Source of the DNA: Streptomyces sp. AC550_RSS872
GTDB lineage: Bacteria > Actinomycetota > Actinomycetes > Streptomycetales > Streptomycetaceae
DNA: 54,288 nucleotides
Direction of reading: 5' to 3'
NCBI RefSeq assembly: GCF_019049285.1
Contig: NZ_JAGMUL010000014.1
Coordinates: 1 to 54,288 of the forward strand
A model generated the notes under the pieces. The model worked only from the letters and a program-made list of their open reading frames with translations. It ran no database searches and was not told where the DNA came from. The position numbers and the translations under genes are program-made. Within the stretch, counting starts at the first letter, position 1. Each line of letters begins with the position of its first letter. This document shows, one piece after another, positions 8,136 to 16,755 of this stretch.

Positions 8136-8648
8136 GTGGAGTACATGAATACGGCATCGACCTCGGAACCGCGCTGGCTCACCGACGAGCAGCAGCGCGT
8201 ATGGCGTTCCTACATCGACGCGACCACGCTCCTCGAGGACCACCTGGACCGCCAGCTCCAGCGGGACGCCGGCATGCCGCACGTCTACTACGGCCTTCTG
8301 GTCAAGCTCGCCGAGTCACCGCGCCGCCGGCTGCGGATGACCGAGCTGGCGATGTACGCCAAGATCACCCGCTCCCGTCTCTCGCACGCCGTCGCCCGGC
8401 TGGAGAAGAACGGCTGGGTGCGGCGCGAGGACTGCCCCGACGACAAGCGGGGCCAGTTCGCGGTGCTGACGGACGCGGGCCAGGACGTGCTGCGGCAGAC
8501 GGCGCCGGGCCATGTGGAGGCCGTACAGCAGGCGATGTTCGACCGGCTCACCACCGAACAGCAGAAAGCCCTCGGCGAGATCATGCGGATCGTCGCCGAG
8601 GGCCTACAGCCGAGCGAAGCAGGTGCGGACCTGCCCTGGCTCCGCTGA
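8136..8648 (+). CDS. MarR-family transcriptional regulator
   Basis: 170-residue winged-helix regulator, probably a dimer, sensing a phenolic or oxidative ligand. The DNA-binding part is LRMTELAMYAKITRSRLSHA, followed by RLEKNGWVRREDCPDDKRGQ, the MarR recognition helix and wing. Start GTG at 8136 has AAGGAGAG ten bases ahead; ATG at 8145 is the alternative. It is divergent from the DODA-type dioxygenase with a palindromic gap between them, suggesting that it controls that gene and itself. Confidence 0.88.
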   Translation: MEYMNTASTSEPRWLTDEQQRVWRSYIDATTLLEDHLDRQLQRDAGMPHVYYGLLVKLAESPRRRLRMTELAMYAKITRSRLSHAVARLEKNGWVRREDCPDDKRGQFAVLTDAGQDVLRQTAPGHVEAVQQAMFDRLTTEQQKALGEIMRIVAEGLQPSEAGADLPWLR

Positions 8649-8761
8649 ACCGCTCATTCAGGGAGCCGGGGCAGGTCCTGGCGGCCGTACGTACGGAGCG
8701 TCCCCATCCCCGTACGTAGGCCGAGTCCCGAGGGGTACGGCCGGGACGGTCGTCGTCGGGC

Positions 8762-10303
8762 TCAGTGCGCGACGACCGGAACCGGCACCTCCTCCGCCGC
8801 GCCCTCCTCGGAGGACCCCACCGTCGTACCGCCCGGCCGGCCGGCGTTGATGAAGGTCAGGGCGATGGCCGCGGCCACGACCAGGATGCCGACGGCGAAC
8901 CAGATGGCGCTGGTGTAGCCCTGCACCATGCCCTCCAGCTGGACCAGCTGCTGCTGGGACCGGCTGGACGCGCCGGCGATGTGGTCGGCGATGTAGGACG
9001 TGGTGGCCGAGGCGGCGATCGTGTTCAGCAGGGCCGTACCGATCGCGCCGCCCACCTGCTGCGAGGTGTTGACCATGGCGGAGGCGACACCGGAGTCCTG
9101 CGGCTTGACGCCCAGCGTGGCCAGGGACATGGCCGGCATGAACGCCGTACCCATGCCGAGGCCGAGCAGGACCATCGCCGGCAGCAGGAGCGTGGTGTAC
9201 GAAGAGCCGATCTCCAGCTGGGTCAGCAGCAGCATGCCGAGCGCGGCGACCAGGAAGCCGGGACCCATCAGCAGTCGCGGCGCCACCCGGGTCATCAGCC
9301 GGGTGCCGATCTGGGTGGACCCGACGATCATGCCCGCGATCATCGGCAGGAAGGCGAAGCCGGTCTTCACCGGCGAGTAGCCCTTGACGATCTGAAGGTA
9401 GTAGGTGAGGAAGAGGAACAGGCCGAACATCGCGATGATCGCGAGGCCGAGCGAGAGGTAGACACCGCCGCGGTTGCGCTCGGTGATCACGCGCAGCGGC
9501 AGCAGCGGGGCCTTGACCCTGGCCTCGACGAGGACGAAGGCCAGCAGCAGCACGCCGGAGGCGACGAACATGCCGACCGTCATCGAGTCGCCCCAGCCCT
9601 CGGACTCGGCGCGGGTGAAGCCGTAGACCAGCGAGACCAGACCGAGGGTGGACAGGATCACGCCGGGGATGTCGAGCGAGGAGCGGTTGCGGCCGCCCTC
9701 CGGCTCACGGATGACGAACCAGGCACCGGCCGCGGCGATGACGGCGAACGGGATGTTCACGAAGAACGTCCAGCGCCAGTCCAGGTACTCGGTGAGGAAA
9801 CCGCCGAGGATCAGACCGACGGCACCGCCACCACCGGCGATGGCGCCGTAGATGCCGAACGCCTTCGCGCGCTCCTTGGCGTCGGTGAACATCACGGCGA
9901 GCAGCGAGAGCGCGGCCGGGGCGAGCAGCGCGCCGAAGGCACCCTGGAGGGCGCGGGCGCCGAACATCATGGCCTCGTTGGTGGCCGCGCCACCCAGCGC
10001 GGAGGCCGCGGCGAAGCCGCCGAGACCGATGACGAAGGCCCGCTTGCGGCCCCAGAGGTCGGCGATACGGCCGCCGAACAGCAGCAGACCGCCGAAGGCG
10101 AGGGCGTAGGCCGTGACGACCCACTGCTTGTTGCCCTCCGATATGCCCAGGTCCTGCTGGGCGGAGGGCAGGGCGATGTTCACGATGGTCGCGTCGAGGA
10201 CGACCATGAGCTGGGCCAGCGCGATGAAGACGAGCGCTTTCCAGCGGTTGGAATCGGCGGCACCGAGGGTGCTGCCTGGAGCCTTTGCGGCCGTTTCGGA
10301 CAT
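8762..10303 (-). CDS. MFS drug-export permease, DHA2 (EmrB/QacA) family
   Basis: 513-residue 14-helix proton-driven exporter. It has the family signature DATIVNIALPSAQ in helix 1, the loop motif FGGRIADLWGRKRAFVIGL, and the helix-5 motif GGGGAVGLILGGFLTEYLDW. The end is a hydrophilic tail. ATG at 10303 is chosen; GTG at 10315 is in frame. It follows the TetR gene (10462-11106) by 158 bases on the same strand, a standard regulator-pump pair, so the pump is likely induced when the TetR ligand is exported. Substrate unknown. Confidence 0.9.
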   Translation of the reverse strand: MSETAAKAPGSTLGAADSNRWKALVFIALAQLMVVLDATIVNIALPSAQQDLGISEGNKQWVVTAYALAFGGLLLFGGRIADLWGRKRAFVIGLGGFAAASALGGAATNEAMMFGARALQGAFGALLAPAALSLLAVMFTDAKERAKAFGIYGAIAGGGGAVGLILGGFLTEYLDWRWTFFVNIPFAVIAAAGAWFVIREPEGGRNRSSLDIPGVILSTLGLVSLVYGFTRAESEGWGDSMTVGMFVASGVLLLAFVLVEARVKAPLLPLRVITERNRGGVYLSLGLAIIAMFGLFLFLTYYLQIVKGYSPVKTGFAFLPMIAGMIVGSTQIGTRLMTRVAPRLLMGPGFLVAALGMLLLTQLEIGSSYTTLLLPAMVLLGLGMGTAFMPAMSLATLGVKPQDSGVASAMVNTSQQVGGAIGTALLNTIAASATTSYIADHIAGASSRSQQQLVQLEGMVQGYTSAIWFAVGILVVAAAIALTFINAGRPGGTTVGSSEEGAAEEVPVPVVAH

Positions 10304-10461
10304 GGGGGTACCCACTTCGGGACTTCGTGACGGAAAAAGGGCGTCTGGCGGAACGAAAAAGGTGACTCAAGGGGACGGCTCGTCGGCTGTGACGGCCGGT
10401 GAGAATCGGTGCGGCGACGAGCGCCGGTGTGATGACTGCTGTGGCGCTCTGAACTGATCGG

Positions 10462-11106
10462 TCAGGCCTGGCGCAGGTCCTCCATGGTCAGCGCCGTACC
10501 CGGCAGGACCGAGCGGGCCGGGGCCCGCAGTCCGTCCAGGAACAGCTGCAGATGGCGGTGGACGTAGCGGTCGGCGTTGGCGCACCCGGTGCCTGCCGGA
10601 GGCCGGCTGAGCTGGGCCACGGCGATCATGACGTCGCCGACGTCCACGTCGGAGCGGAGCTGGCCGGCCGCCTTGGCGCGGTCCATGATCGCCCCGATCA
10701 GCTGCTCGGACCGCACCCGCGAGACCTCCAGGTCCGGGTGGTTCGCGTCGAAGGTGCTCTGGATCATCGGGCACAGCGCGCTGATCCGCTCGTCGGCCGC
10801 GGTGTGCACGAAGCGCTCCAGGGCCTCGAAGGCATCCCCGGTCTGCGCGAGCGCGAGTTCGGCCGCCGCCACCGTACGGTCCATGACGGAGCAGACGACC
10901 TCGCGGACCAGCGCGTCGCGGTCGGGGAAGTTGCGGTACACCGTGGCGTTGCCGACACCGGCCCGGCGGGCGATCTCGTCGAGCGGCACGTCCGGGCCGA
11001 ACTCGACGAACATCTCCCGGGCGGCGGTGACGATCCGCTCCCGGTTGCGCAGGGCGTCGGCGCGCGGCCGGGGCGCCTTGCGCGCTACGGGGGTCACGGT
11101 CTGCAC
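10462..11106 (-). CDS. TetR-family regulator of the adjacent MFS pump
   Basis: 214-residue TetR regulator with helix-turn-helix LDEIARRAGVGNATVYRNF followed by PDRDALVREVV, and an AcrR-like ligand domain with FVHTAADERISALCPMIQ. The frame is open much further upstream, but that extension runs through a 14-bp DNA repeat. GTG at 11106 is preferred because AGGAG lies six bases ahead and it gives the family length. It precedes the DHA2 pump on the same strand and probably represses it. Confidence 0.88.
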   Translation of the reverse strand: MQTVTPVARKAPRPRADALRNRERIVTAAREMFVEFGPDVPLDEIARRAGVGNATVYRNFPDRDALVREVVCSVMDRTVAAAELALAQTGDAFEALERFVHTAADERISALCPMIQSTFDANHPDLEVSRVRSEQLIGAIMDRAKAAGQLRSDVDVGDVMIAVAQLSRPPAGTGCANADRYVHRHLQLFLDGLRAPARSVLPGTALTMEDLRQA

Positions 11107-11116
11107 GGCGTACTCC

Positions 11117-11200
11117 TGATGCTGCTGAAGTGATGCTGCTGAAGTGATGCTGCTGAAGTGATGCTGCTCAAGTGATGCTGCTGAGGTGATGCTGATGTGG
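11117..11200. repeat. Six 14-bp direct repeats in the TetR leader
   Basis: The unit TGATGCTGCTGAAG occurs six times head to tail (11117, 11131, 11145, 11159, 11173, 11187). The first three copies are identical and the last three carry one to three changes. The array ends directly at the ribosome site of the TetR gene. A 14-bp unit is not a codon multiple, so it is not a coding repeat. Confidence 0.9.
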
Positions 11201-11217
11201 CGGCGATCCGGGGAAGG

Positions 11218-11256
11218 TCTCCCCGTTTCGCTCGGACACATGGCTAAACGGGGAGA
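11218..11256. promoter_or_regulatory. Inverted repeat, likely TetR operator
   Basis: TCTCCCCGTTT at 11218-11228 and AAACGGGGAGA at 11246-11256 are perfect 11-bp mirror arms around 17 bases. The pair lies about 110 bases upstream of the TetR start, beyond the 14-bp repeat array, where the promoter should be. Symmetry and place make it the best operator candidate for the TetR/MFS unit. The rest of the gap to 11433 shows nothing else. Confidence 0.55.
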
Positions 11257-11433
11257 GGGTCCCCGGTTATTTCCCGTCCCGCATCAGATTTTATGTGACC
11301 TGAGTCACAAGCAGTTGGCGGAAGAACCCACGTTCGGTCTCCTCCAGCGCGCGCCCGCGCAGCCCTCCCCACAGGGTGATCGAGAGGGTGCAGCACGCAG
11401 TCCGGCGGCTGCCATGGACTGAAGGGCCCATGC

Positions 11434-12714
11434 ATGCAGCCGAAGCGTCGGATACGCCCCCGCCGTGTGGCCGCCCTCGCCTCCGTGACCGTCCTGACCG
11501 TGGCGGTCAGCACCTCGGCAGGCACCGGACACCTCACGGCGGGTACCTCGACGGCGGCCGGAGCCAGCCCGATGCCTCCGGTCCACTCCTCCGCACTCGG
11601 CCCCTGTCTGATCAGCGGCCGGCCCACCGTCCAGATGTCGGAAGGCATGCCGACCACCCGTGGCTACGCCCGCTCCACCGGCACCGTCCGCGCCCTCACC
11701 TTGATGGTCGACTTCTCCGACGCACCCGGCCCGGGCAAGGCCTTCGACCGTTTCGCGGAGTTCTTCCCGCAGACCCAGAACTGGTTCCGCACCAGCTCCT
11801 ACGGCCGCCTCGACTACCGCCCCGAGACCCCGGTCCCCCGCTGGCTGAGGATGCCCAAGTCGTTCCGGGCGTACGGCATAGAGCGCGGCGCGCCTTTCGA
11901 TCCCGGGTACCGGAAGCTGGTCCAGGACATCGTGGTCGCGGCCGATCCCAAGGTGGACTTCCGGTCGTACGACTTCCTGAACGTACTGGTGACCCCGAAC
12001 GCCGGCCCCTCGGCCCTGGACACGGTCCTGTCCGTGACCTTCGCGGGCAACGCGGAGGCGCCGGTGGCCGACGGCGTCTCGGTGACCAACGCGTCCTTCG
12101 TCTACTCCCGCCAGGACGACGGCTCCGGCACCTACCACCGCACCGGCTACCGCGTCCTCCCCCACGAGAACGGCCATGTCTTCGGTCTGCCCGACCTCTA
12201 CACCGCCGAGGGCGGGGGCACGGTCGGCCACTGGGACATCATGAGCGAGGACTGGGGGGCCAACAACGACCTGCTCGGCTGGCACAAGTGGAAGCTGGGC
12301 TGGCTGGACGCGGCCCAGGTCCGCTGCGTGGCCACGCCCGGCACGGCCGAGTACCCCCTGACGCCGCTCGCCCGCGAGGGCGGCCCGAAGCTGGTGTTCG
12401 TACCACTGGACCGCCGCACCGGCTACGCCGTCGAACTGCGCACCCGCGAGGGCAACGACGAGGCCGTGTGCCGCCCCGGCGTCCTGATCTACAAGGTCGA
12501 CGCCGACGTCGACACCGGGATGGGCCCGGTGAAGGTCCTCGACTCCCACGAGGACAGCGGCGGCTGCACACGCAGCCCGAACGTCCACGCCGAGCTCTCG
12601 GACGCGACGTTCGTGCCGGGGGAGGAATTCCGGGACGAGAAGCGGGGGGTGCGGGTGGAGGTGGTGGGGGCGGATGTGGACGGGGGGTATCGGGTGCGGG
12701 TGACACGGGAGTAG
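11434..12714 (+). CDS. Secreted M6-family metalloprotease (immune inhibitor A-like)
   Basis: 426-residue exported zinc protease. Residues 1-43 are a signal peptide: a basic RRIRPRR start, a hydrophobic ALASVTVLTVAV core and small residues before the mature part. The zinc site is HENGHVFGLPDLY with His244, Glu245 and His248, the M6 form HExxHxxGxxD. DIMSEDWGANNDLLGWHKW that follows is also typical. GAAGGG lies seven bases before the ATG. It is monocistronic and followed by a repeat array and terminator hairpins. The target protein is unknown. Confidence 0.88.
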   Translation: MQPKRRIRPRRVAALASVTVLTVAVSTSAGTGHLTAGTSTAAGASPMPPVHSSALGPCLISGRPTVQMSEGMPTTRGYARSTGTVRALTLMVDFSDAPGPGKAFDRFAEFFPQTQNWFRTSSYGRLDYRPETPVPRWLRMPKSFRAYGIERGAPFDPGYRKLVQDIVVAADPKVDFRSYDFLNVLVTPNAGPSALDTVLSVTFAGNAEAPVADGVSVTNASFVYSRQDDGSGTYHRTGYRVLPHENGHVFGLPDLYTAEGGGTVGHWDIMSEDWGANNDLLGWHKWKLGWLDAAQVRCVATPGTAEYPLTPLAREGGPKLVFVPLDRRTGYAVELRTREGNDEAVCRPGVLIYKVDADVDTGMGPVKVLDSHEDSGGCTRSPNVHAELSDATFVPGEEFRDEKRGVRVEVVGADVDGGYRVRVTRE

Positions 12715-12723
12715 GGGCATTTC

Positions 12724-13024
12724 CAGCCCCTCCGGCGCCTGGCTCTTTCAGCCCTTCCGGCGCCTGGCTTCTCAGTCCTTCCGGCGCCTGGCTTCTCAGT
12801 CCTTCCGGCGCCTGGCTTCTCAGTCCTTCCGGCGTCTGGCTTTTTCAGCCCCTGCGCCGTCTGGCTTCTCAGCCCCTGCGCCGTCTGGCCTTTTCCCCCG
12901 GCGTCTGGCTTTCAGCCCTCGACGTCTGGCTTCTGAGCCCCTCCGGCGTCTGGCTTTCAGCCCTCGACGTCTGGCTTCTCAGCCCCTCCGGCGTCTGGCT
13001 TCTTCAGCCCCTCCGGCGTTTGAG
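12724..13024. repeat. About twelve degenerate 20-27-bp tandem repeats
   Basis: Units of the form CAGCCCCTCCGGCGTCTGGC plus a CTTCT/CTTTT tail are repeated about twelve times, with three near-identical copies (CCTTCCGGCGCCTGGCTTCT) at about 12,776-12,835 and shorter variants after. The last copy runs into CCGGCGTTTGAGGAGCGGGG, the usual form of a dispersed Streptomyces intergenic element, so the array looks like local amplification of that element's left end. No gene lies in 12715-13157. Confidence 0.85.
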
Positions 13025-13034
13025 GAGCGGGGGT

Positions 13035-13079
13035 CCAGGGGGCGGAGCCCCCTGGCGGGGTCGAAGGGGCGGAGCCCCT
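13035..13079. terminator. Double hairpin at the end of the repeat array
   Basis: Two perfect stems follow each other: CCAGGGGGC/GCCCCCTGG around GGA at 13035-13055, and AGGGGC/GCCCCT around GGA at 13065-13079. They form the right part of the dispersed element and probably end transcription from the M6 protease gene. Confidence 0.6.
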
Positions 13080-13157
13080 GGGGATGGGACGGGTAGGGGC
13101 GGCGGGGGCGAGAACCACTTACGGTTGGCCCTGCCACGAACGCCGACCGGAGAACCG

Positions 13158-14873
13158 ATGCCCGCGAAGACGCCCATGGACGACCGCACCGTACCCCCCG
13201 AGGCGGTCACACCGCTGATCCGTGGCGTCGCGGTACTGCGGCAGCTGACAGAGGCCGACGGCACACTCAGCGCGAGCGGACTGGAGCGGGCCACCGGACT
13301 CGCGCGCTCCACGGTGGACCGGATCGCCGCCACGCTCGCCCGCATGGGGTACGTCCGTCTCGACGGACGCGACGTGCTGCTGGCACCCCCCGTCATGGAA
13401 CTGGGCAACGCCTACCTGGCCGCCCTCGGCCTGCCCGCCCTCCTCTCCGCCCACGCGGACGCACTCGCCGACGACCTGGACGAGTCGGTGTCGCTGGCGG
13501 TCGGCGACCGCGACGGCATCCGCTTCATCCACCAGGCCACCCGCCGCCGCGCGATGTCCCTCAGCTTCCGCATCGGCGACCTGCTCCCGGCCGAACGCAC
13601 CGCGCCGGGCCCGCTGTTCGCCACGGAGTGGACGGACGCACGGTGGCACGCCTGGCGCGAACGCCGGGCGGCGGACCCGGAGGACCGGGGCTTTTCGGCC
13701 GTACCGCCCCGGGAACACCTGTCCTCCGACGAGGACTTCGCCCGCCGGACGCAGCGGGCGCGGGAGGACGGCTGGGCGCTGGACGACCAGTTGATCGAGC
13801 CGGGGTTGGTGGCGGTGTCCGTGCCGGTACGTAATCCGCGTGATCAACGTGATCAACGTGATCCGCGTGATCCGCGTGATCCGCGTGCGGGTGGCGGTCG
13901 GATCGCGTGTGTGGCGAGCGTGGTGAGCCACACGAGCCGGCACACCGCCACTGACCTGCGCGACACGCTCCTCCCCCGGCTGCGGGCCGCGGTCGCGGAG
14001 ATGGAACGCGAGCTGCGTGAGGCGCCGGAGCCGCGCCCCGGCACGGCTCCGGCGGGCCTCGCCGTCTGGACGGGGGCTTCCAAGCAGGAACTCGGCAGGG
14101 AGTTCGTCGAGTCACTGGCGCGCGGGCTGACCGTGCTGACCGCCTTCGGCGAGGGCCGGGCCGAGCTGACCCTCACGGACGTGGCCCGTGCCACCGGGCT
14201 GGCCCGGGCCACGGCACGCCGCGCGCTCATCACCTACGAACATCTCGGCCTGGTACGCCAGTCGGGGAACCGGGGTTTCGCGCTGACCCCTCGCGTCCTG
14301 TCCCTCGGCTACCCGCCCCTGTCCCGCGTCTCGCTGGCACAGATCGCGACCCCGCATCTGGCCGAACTGGCCGACCGCGTCCACGAGTCGGCGTCCCTTG
14401 CGGTGCTGACGCCGTCGGGCGAGGAGGTCCAGTACACCGCCCGGGCCGCCACCAGCCGCGTGATGAGCGTCAACGTCACGGTCGGCACCCGACTGCCGGC
14501 CTACGCCACGTCCCTGGGCCGGGTGCTGCTGGCCGATCTCCCGCCCGAGGAGCGGAAGTTGGGCGACCTGTCTCCCCTGACCCCGCGTACGACCACGGAC
14601 CCCGCGACGCTGCGGGCCACCCTGGAGGACGTCCGGAAGCGGGGATACGCCCTGGTCGACGAGGAGTTGGAGGCGGGGCTGCGGTCGGTGGCGGTACCGG
14701 TGCGCGACCGTACGGGGCGGGTCGTCGCGGCGGTGAACGTGGCGATGCACGCTGCTCGGCGCTCGGTGGAGGAGTGCGTGCGGGACGTGCTGCCGGTGTT
14801 GATGGAGACGGCGGGTCGGGTGGAGGGGGATCTGCGGGTGGCGGGCCGGTTCGCCCGGGTGGCGATGGCTTGA
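13158..14873 (+). CDS. Tandem IclR-type regulator (two IclR modules in one chain)
   Basis: 571-residue protein made of two complete IclR units. Module 1 (about 15-285) has helix-turn-helix ASGLERATGLARSTVDRIA and an effector domain with DESVSLAVGDRDGIRFIHQA. Module 2 (about 315-560) has LTDVARATGLARATARRALI and ESASLAVLTPSGEEVQY. Fused IclR pairs of the PcaR/PobR type control protocatechuate catabolism in Streptomyces, so an aromatic-acid effector is plausible, but no such genes are adjacent. A 9-bp DNA repeat (13839-13883) codes for an Arg-Asp-Pro/Gln stretch inside module 1. ATG at 13158 has GGAGAA ahead; the much longer upstream frame is not real because it crosses the protease gene. Confidence 0.85.
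   Translation: MPAKTPMDDRTVPPEAVTPLIRGVAVLRQLTEADGTLSASGLERATGLARSTVDRIAATLARMGYVRLDGRDVLLAPPVMELGNAYLAALGLPALLSAHADALADDLDESVSLAVGDRDGIRFIHQATRRRAMSLSFRIGDLLPAERTAPGPLFATEWTDARWHAWRERRAADPEDRGFSAVPPREHLSSDEDFARRTQRAREDGWALDDQLIEPGLVAVSVPVRNPRDQRDQRDPRDPRDPRAGGGRIACVASVVSHTSRHTATDLRDTLLPRLRAAVAEMERELREAPEPRPGTAPAGLAVWTGASKQELGREFVESLARGLTVLTAFGEGRAELTLTDVARATGLARATARRALITYEHLGLVRQSGNRGFALTPRVLSLGYPPLSRVSLAQIATPHLAELADRVHESASLAVLTPSGEEVQYTARAATSRVMSVNVTVGTRLPAYATSLGRVLLADLPPEERKLGDLSPLTPRTTTDPATLRATLEDVRKRGYALVDEELEAGLRSVAVPVRDRTGRVVAAVNVAMHAARRSVEECVRDVLPVLMETAGRVEGDLRVAGRFARVAMA
13839..13883 (+). repeat. 9-bp coding repeat inside the IclR gene
   Basis: CGTGATCAA occurs twice, then CGTGATCCG three times, head to tail. 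It codes for Arg-Asp-Gln and Arg-Asp-Pro triplets in a loop just before the IACVASVVSH strand of module 1. This is an in-frame expansion that probably varies between strains. Confidence 0.85.
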
Positions 14874-14912
14874 GGCCCGCGGGGCTCGCTGGTATTCGGG
14901 ACCGCTTCGGTT

Positions 14913-15590
14913 TCAGCCGTCGTAGGGCCTGGCGGCGCGGCCCTCGCGCAGGGTGAGCCCCCACCAGGCGAGCTGATCCAGCAGCACGGCGGCGGCCTTG
15001 CCGGTCCCGTCCTGATCGTGCGGCCGCCCGGCCTCGTCGAACTGCTCCCAGGCCATGTGAAAGCTGACGGTGTCGCGCAGGGTGACGGCGTGCAGTTCGG
15101 CGAATACCTGCCGCAGCTGCTCCACGGCCCGCTGTCCGCCGGCCATGCCTCCGTACGACACGAACCCGACCGGCTTGGCCCGCCACTCCCGGTAGACGTA
15201 GTCGATGGCCAGCTTCAGGGCGGCCGGGTAGCCGTGGTTGTACTCGGGCGTGACGACGACGAACCCGTCGAGGCCTTCGATGCGTTGGGCGAGGGTCGGC
15301 GCGTCGCCCGGGGCGTCGGAGCGCTCCAGGGTGAGCTTGAGTTCGTCGGCGAGGGCGGGTTCGGAGAGATCGATGACATGGGTCTCCATGTCGTCCCGCC
15401 GCCCGATCTCCGACACGAACCACCGGGCCACCTTGTCGGCGAAGCGGCCGGGGCGGACGCTGCCGATGAGGACGCCGATCTTGAGTGGGGGCTGGGAGGG
15501 CTGGGAGGGCTGGGAGGAGTGGGAGGAGTGGCGGGCCGGGGAGGTCCGGGACGTGAGGGTGGAGGTGGGGTTGGACATGGAGTTGGACAT
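14913..15590 (-). CDS. NADPH-dependent FMN reductase / quinone reductase family
   Basis: 225-residue flavodoxin-like reductase. A Ser/Thr/His/Pro-rich head (residues 1-30), partly coded by a short DNA repeat, precedes the FMN phosphate loop IGSVRPGRFADKVARW. The second flavin motif is TPEYNHGYPAALKLAIDYVY. These are hallmarks of the ChrR/YieF/SsuE-like group that reduces FMN, quinones or metal oxyanions with NAD(P)H. ATG at 15590 is chosen over ATG 15578 and over a long upstream frame inside the AraC gene. It runs towards the IclR gene. Electron acceptor unknown. Confidence 0.85.
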   Translation of the reverse strand: MSNSMSNPTSTLTSRTSPARHSSHSSQPSQPSQPPLKIGVLIGSVRPGRFADKVARWFVSEIGRRDDMETHVIDLSEPALADELKLTLERSDAPGDAPTLAQRIEGLDGFVVVTPEYNHGYPAALKLAIDYVYREWRAKPVGFVSYGGMAGGQRAVEQLRQVFAELHAVTLRDTVSFHMAWEQFDEAGRPHDQDGTGKAAAVLLDQLAWWGLTLREGRAARPYDG

Positions 15591-15648
15591 GGGCGTGTGC
15601 CTCGATTCCGTGAGGGGAGGTCGGTAGAGGCAACGTAAAATCTCAAGT

Positions 15649-16716
15649 TCACTTGAGGTCAATGCGGAACCTGGCCCGGTACTCGCTCGGCGTAGTGGCA
15701 AGGCGGCGGCGGAACGCCCGGATGAGGGTGTCGACGGTGCCGAACCCGCAACGGGAGGCGACGCGTTCCAGCGTGTCGTCGGTGGTCTCCAGCAGGTTGG
15801 CGGCTCGCTCCACCCGGGCCGACTCGACGTAGGCGTGCGGCGTCGTACCGAGTTCGGTCTTGAAGATCCGGGTGAGCTGACGGTCACCGACGTGCATGTA
15901 CGCGGCCAGGTCCGGGACGGTGAGGCGTCGGTCGAGGTTGTTCAGGATGTGATGCCGCAGATCCTCGACGCGCCGGGTCGTGGACACCTGCTCCAACGGC
16001 ACGCTGAACTGCGACTGCCCGCTGGGCCGCTTCAGATACATCACGAGCCGCCGGGCCACGCGCAACGCGACGCTCTCCCCGAAGTCCTCCGCGACGAGCG
16101 CGAGGGACAGGTCGAGGCAGGCGCTGATACCCGCACCGGTCCAGACCTCACCGTGCTCCCCCTGCTGACGGATGAAGATCGGATCCGGGTCGACCAGCAC
16201 CGCGGGATGGTCGGCGGCGAGCCGTTGCGCGGTCGACCAGTGCGTCGTGGCGCGCTTGCCGTCGAGGAGCCCCGCGGCGGCGAGGATGTGCGCACCGACG
16301 CACACCGAGGCCACGCGCCGGGTGCGTCCGGCCAGCGCCTTCACCCGGGCCACCGTGCCGGGCTCGGCAACGGGGTGGATGCGCTGCTCGCTGTCGACCT
16401 CGACCGAGCCGGGCACGAGCAGGGTGTCGATCGCCCGCGCGCCGACCTCGTCGAACGTGGCGTCGGGCAGGATCCGCACCCCGGCCGCCGTGGTCACCGG
16501 CTCCAGCGTCTCGGCGGCCAGTACGACCTCGTAGCCGCCCTGTTCGGTGGCTTCCCTGGGGACGAGAGAGAAGACCTCCGGCGGGCCGGTGACGTCGAGG
16601 AGATCGACGCCTTCGAACAGCACGATCACGATCAACCGGTTCACGTTCCCCACCCCACCCTGTGCCGCGCTGACGTGCTGCCCCGCCGGCGTCGGTTTCT
16701 GCAAGTAGTGCGTCAT
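15649..16716 (-). CDS. GlxA-type AraC-family regulator (DJ-1/PfpI + HTH)
   Basis: 355-residue regulator. Residues 25-195 form a DJ-1/PfpI (class I amidotransferase-like) domain with IVIVLFEGVDLLDVTGPPEV and VASVCVGAHILAAAGLLDG, where the Cys of CVGAH sits at the nucleophile elbow. Residues 255-350 are the AraC double HTH, with LAAYMHVGDRQLTRIFKTEL and VASRCGFGTVDTLIRAFRRR. ATG at 16716 is used; GTG near 16650 (NRLIVIVLF) has a better ribosome site and may be the real start. It is divergent from the isochorismatase-like gene, across a 12-bp repeat array, and probably activates it. Confidence 0.87.
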   Translation of the reverse strand: MTHYLQKPTPAGQHVSAAQGGVGNVNRLIVIVLFEGVDLLDVTGPPEVFSLVPREATEQGGYEVVLAAETLEPVTTAAGVRILPDATFDEVGARAIDTLLVPGSVEVDSEQRIHPVAEPGTVARVKALAGRTRRVASVCVGAHILAAAGLLDGKRATTHWSTAQRLAADHPAVLVDPDPIFIRQQGEHGEVWTGAGISACLDLSLALVAEDFGESVALRVARRLVMYLKRPSGQSQFSVPLEQVSTTRRVEDLRHHILNNLDRRLTVPDLAAYMHVGDRQLTRIFKTELGTTPHAYVESARVERAANLLETTDDTLERVASRCGFGTVDTLIRAFRRRLATTPSEYRARFRIDLK

Positions 16717-16755
16717 TGCGGGTGCTTCGGTCCGGGCCGTAGCGTCGCATACGGG

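Noticed and set aside
11376..14873. A 1165-codon rightward open frame across the M6 protease and the IclR gene
   Set aside because: Its first half is antiphase to the M6 protease and the repeat array and has no family pattern. Only the part from 13158 on is the real IclR gene. Long open shadows are normal at this GC content.
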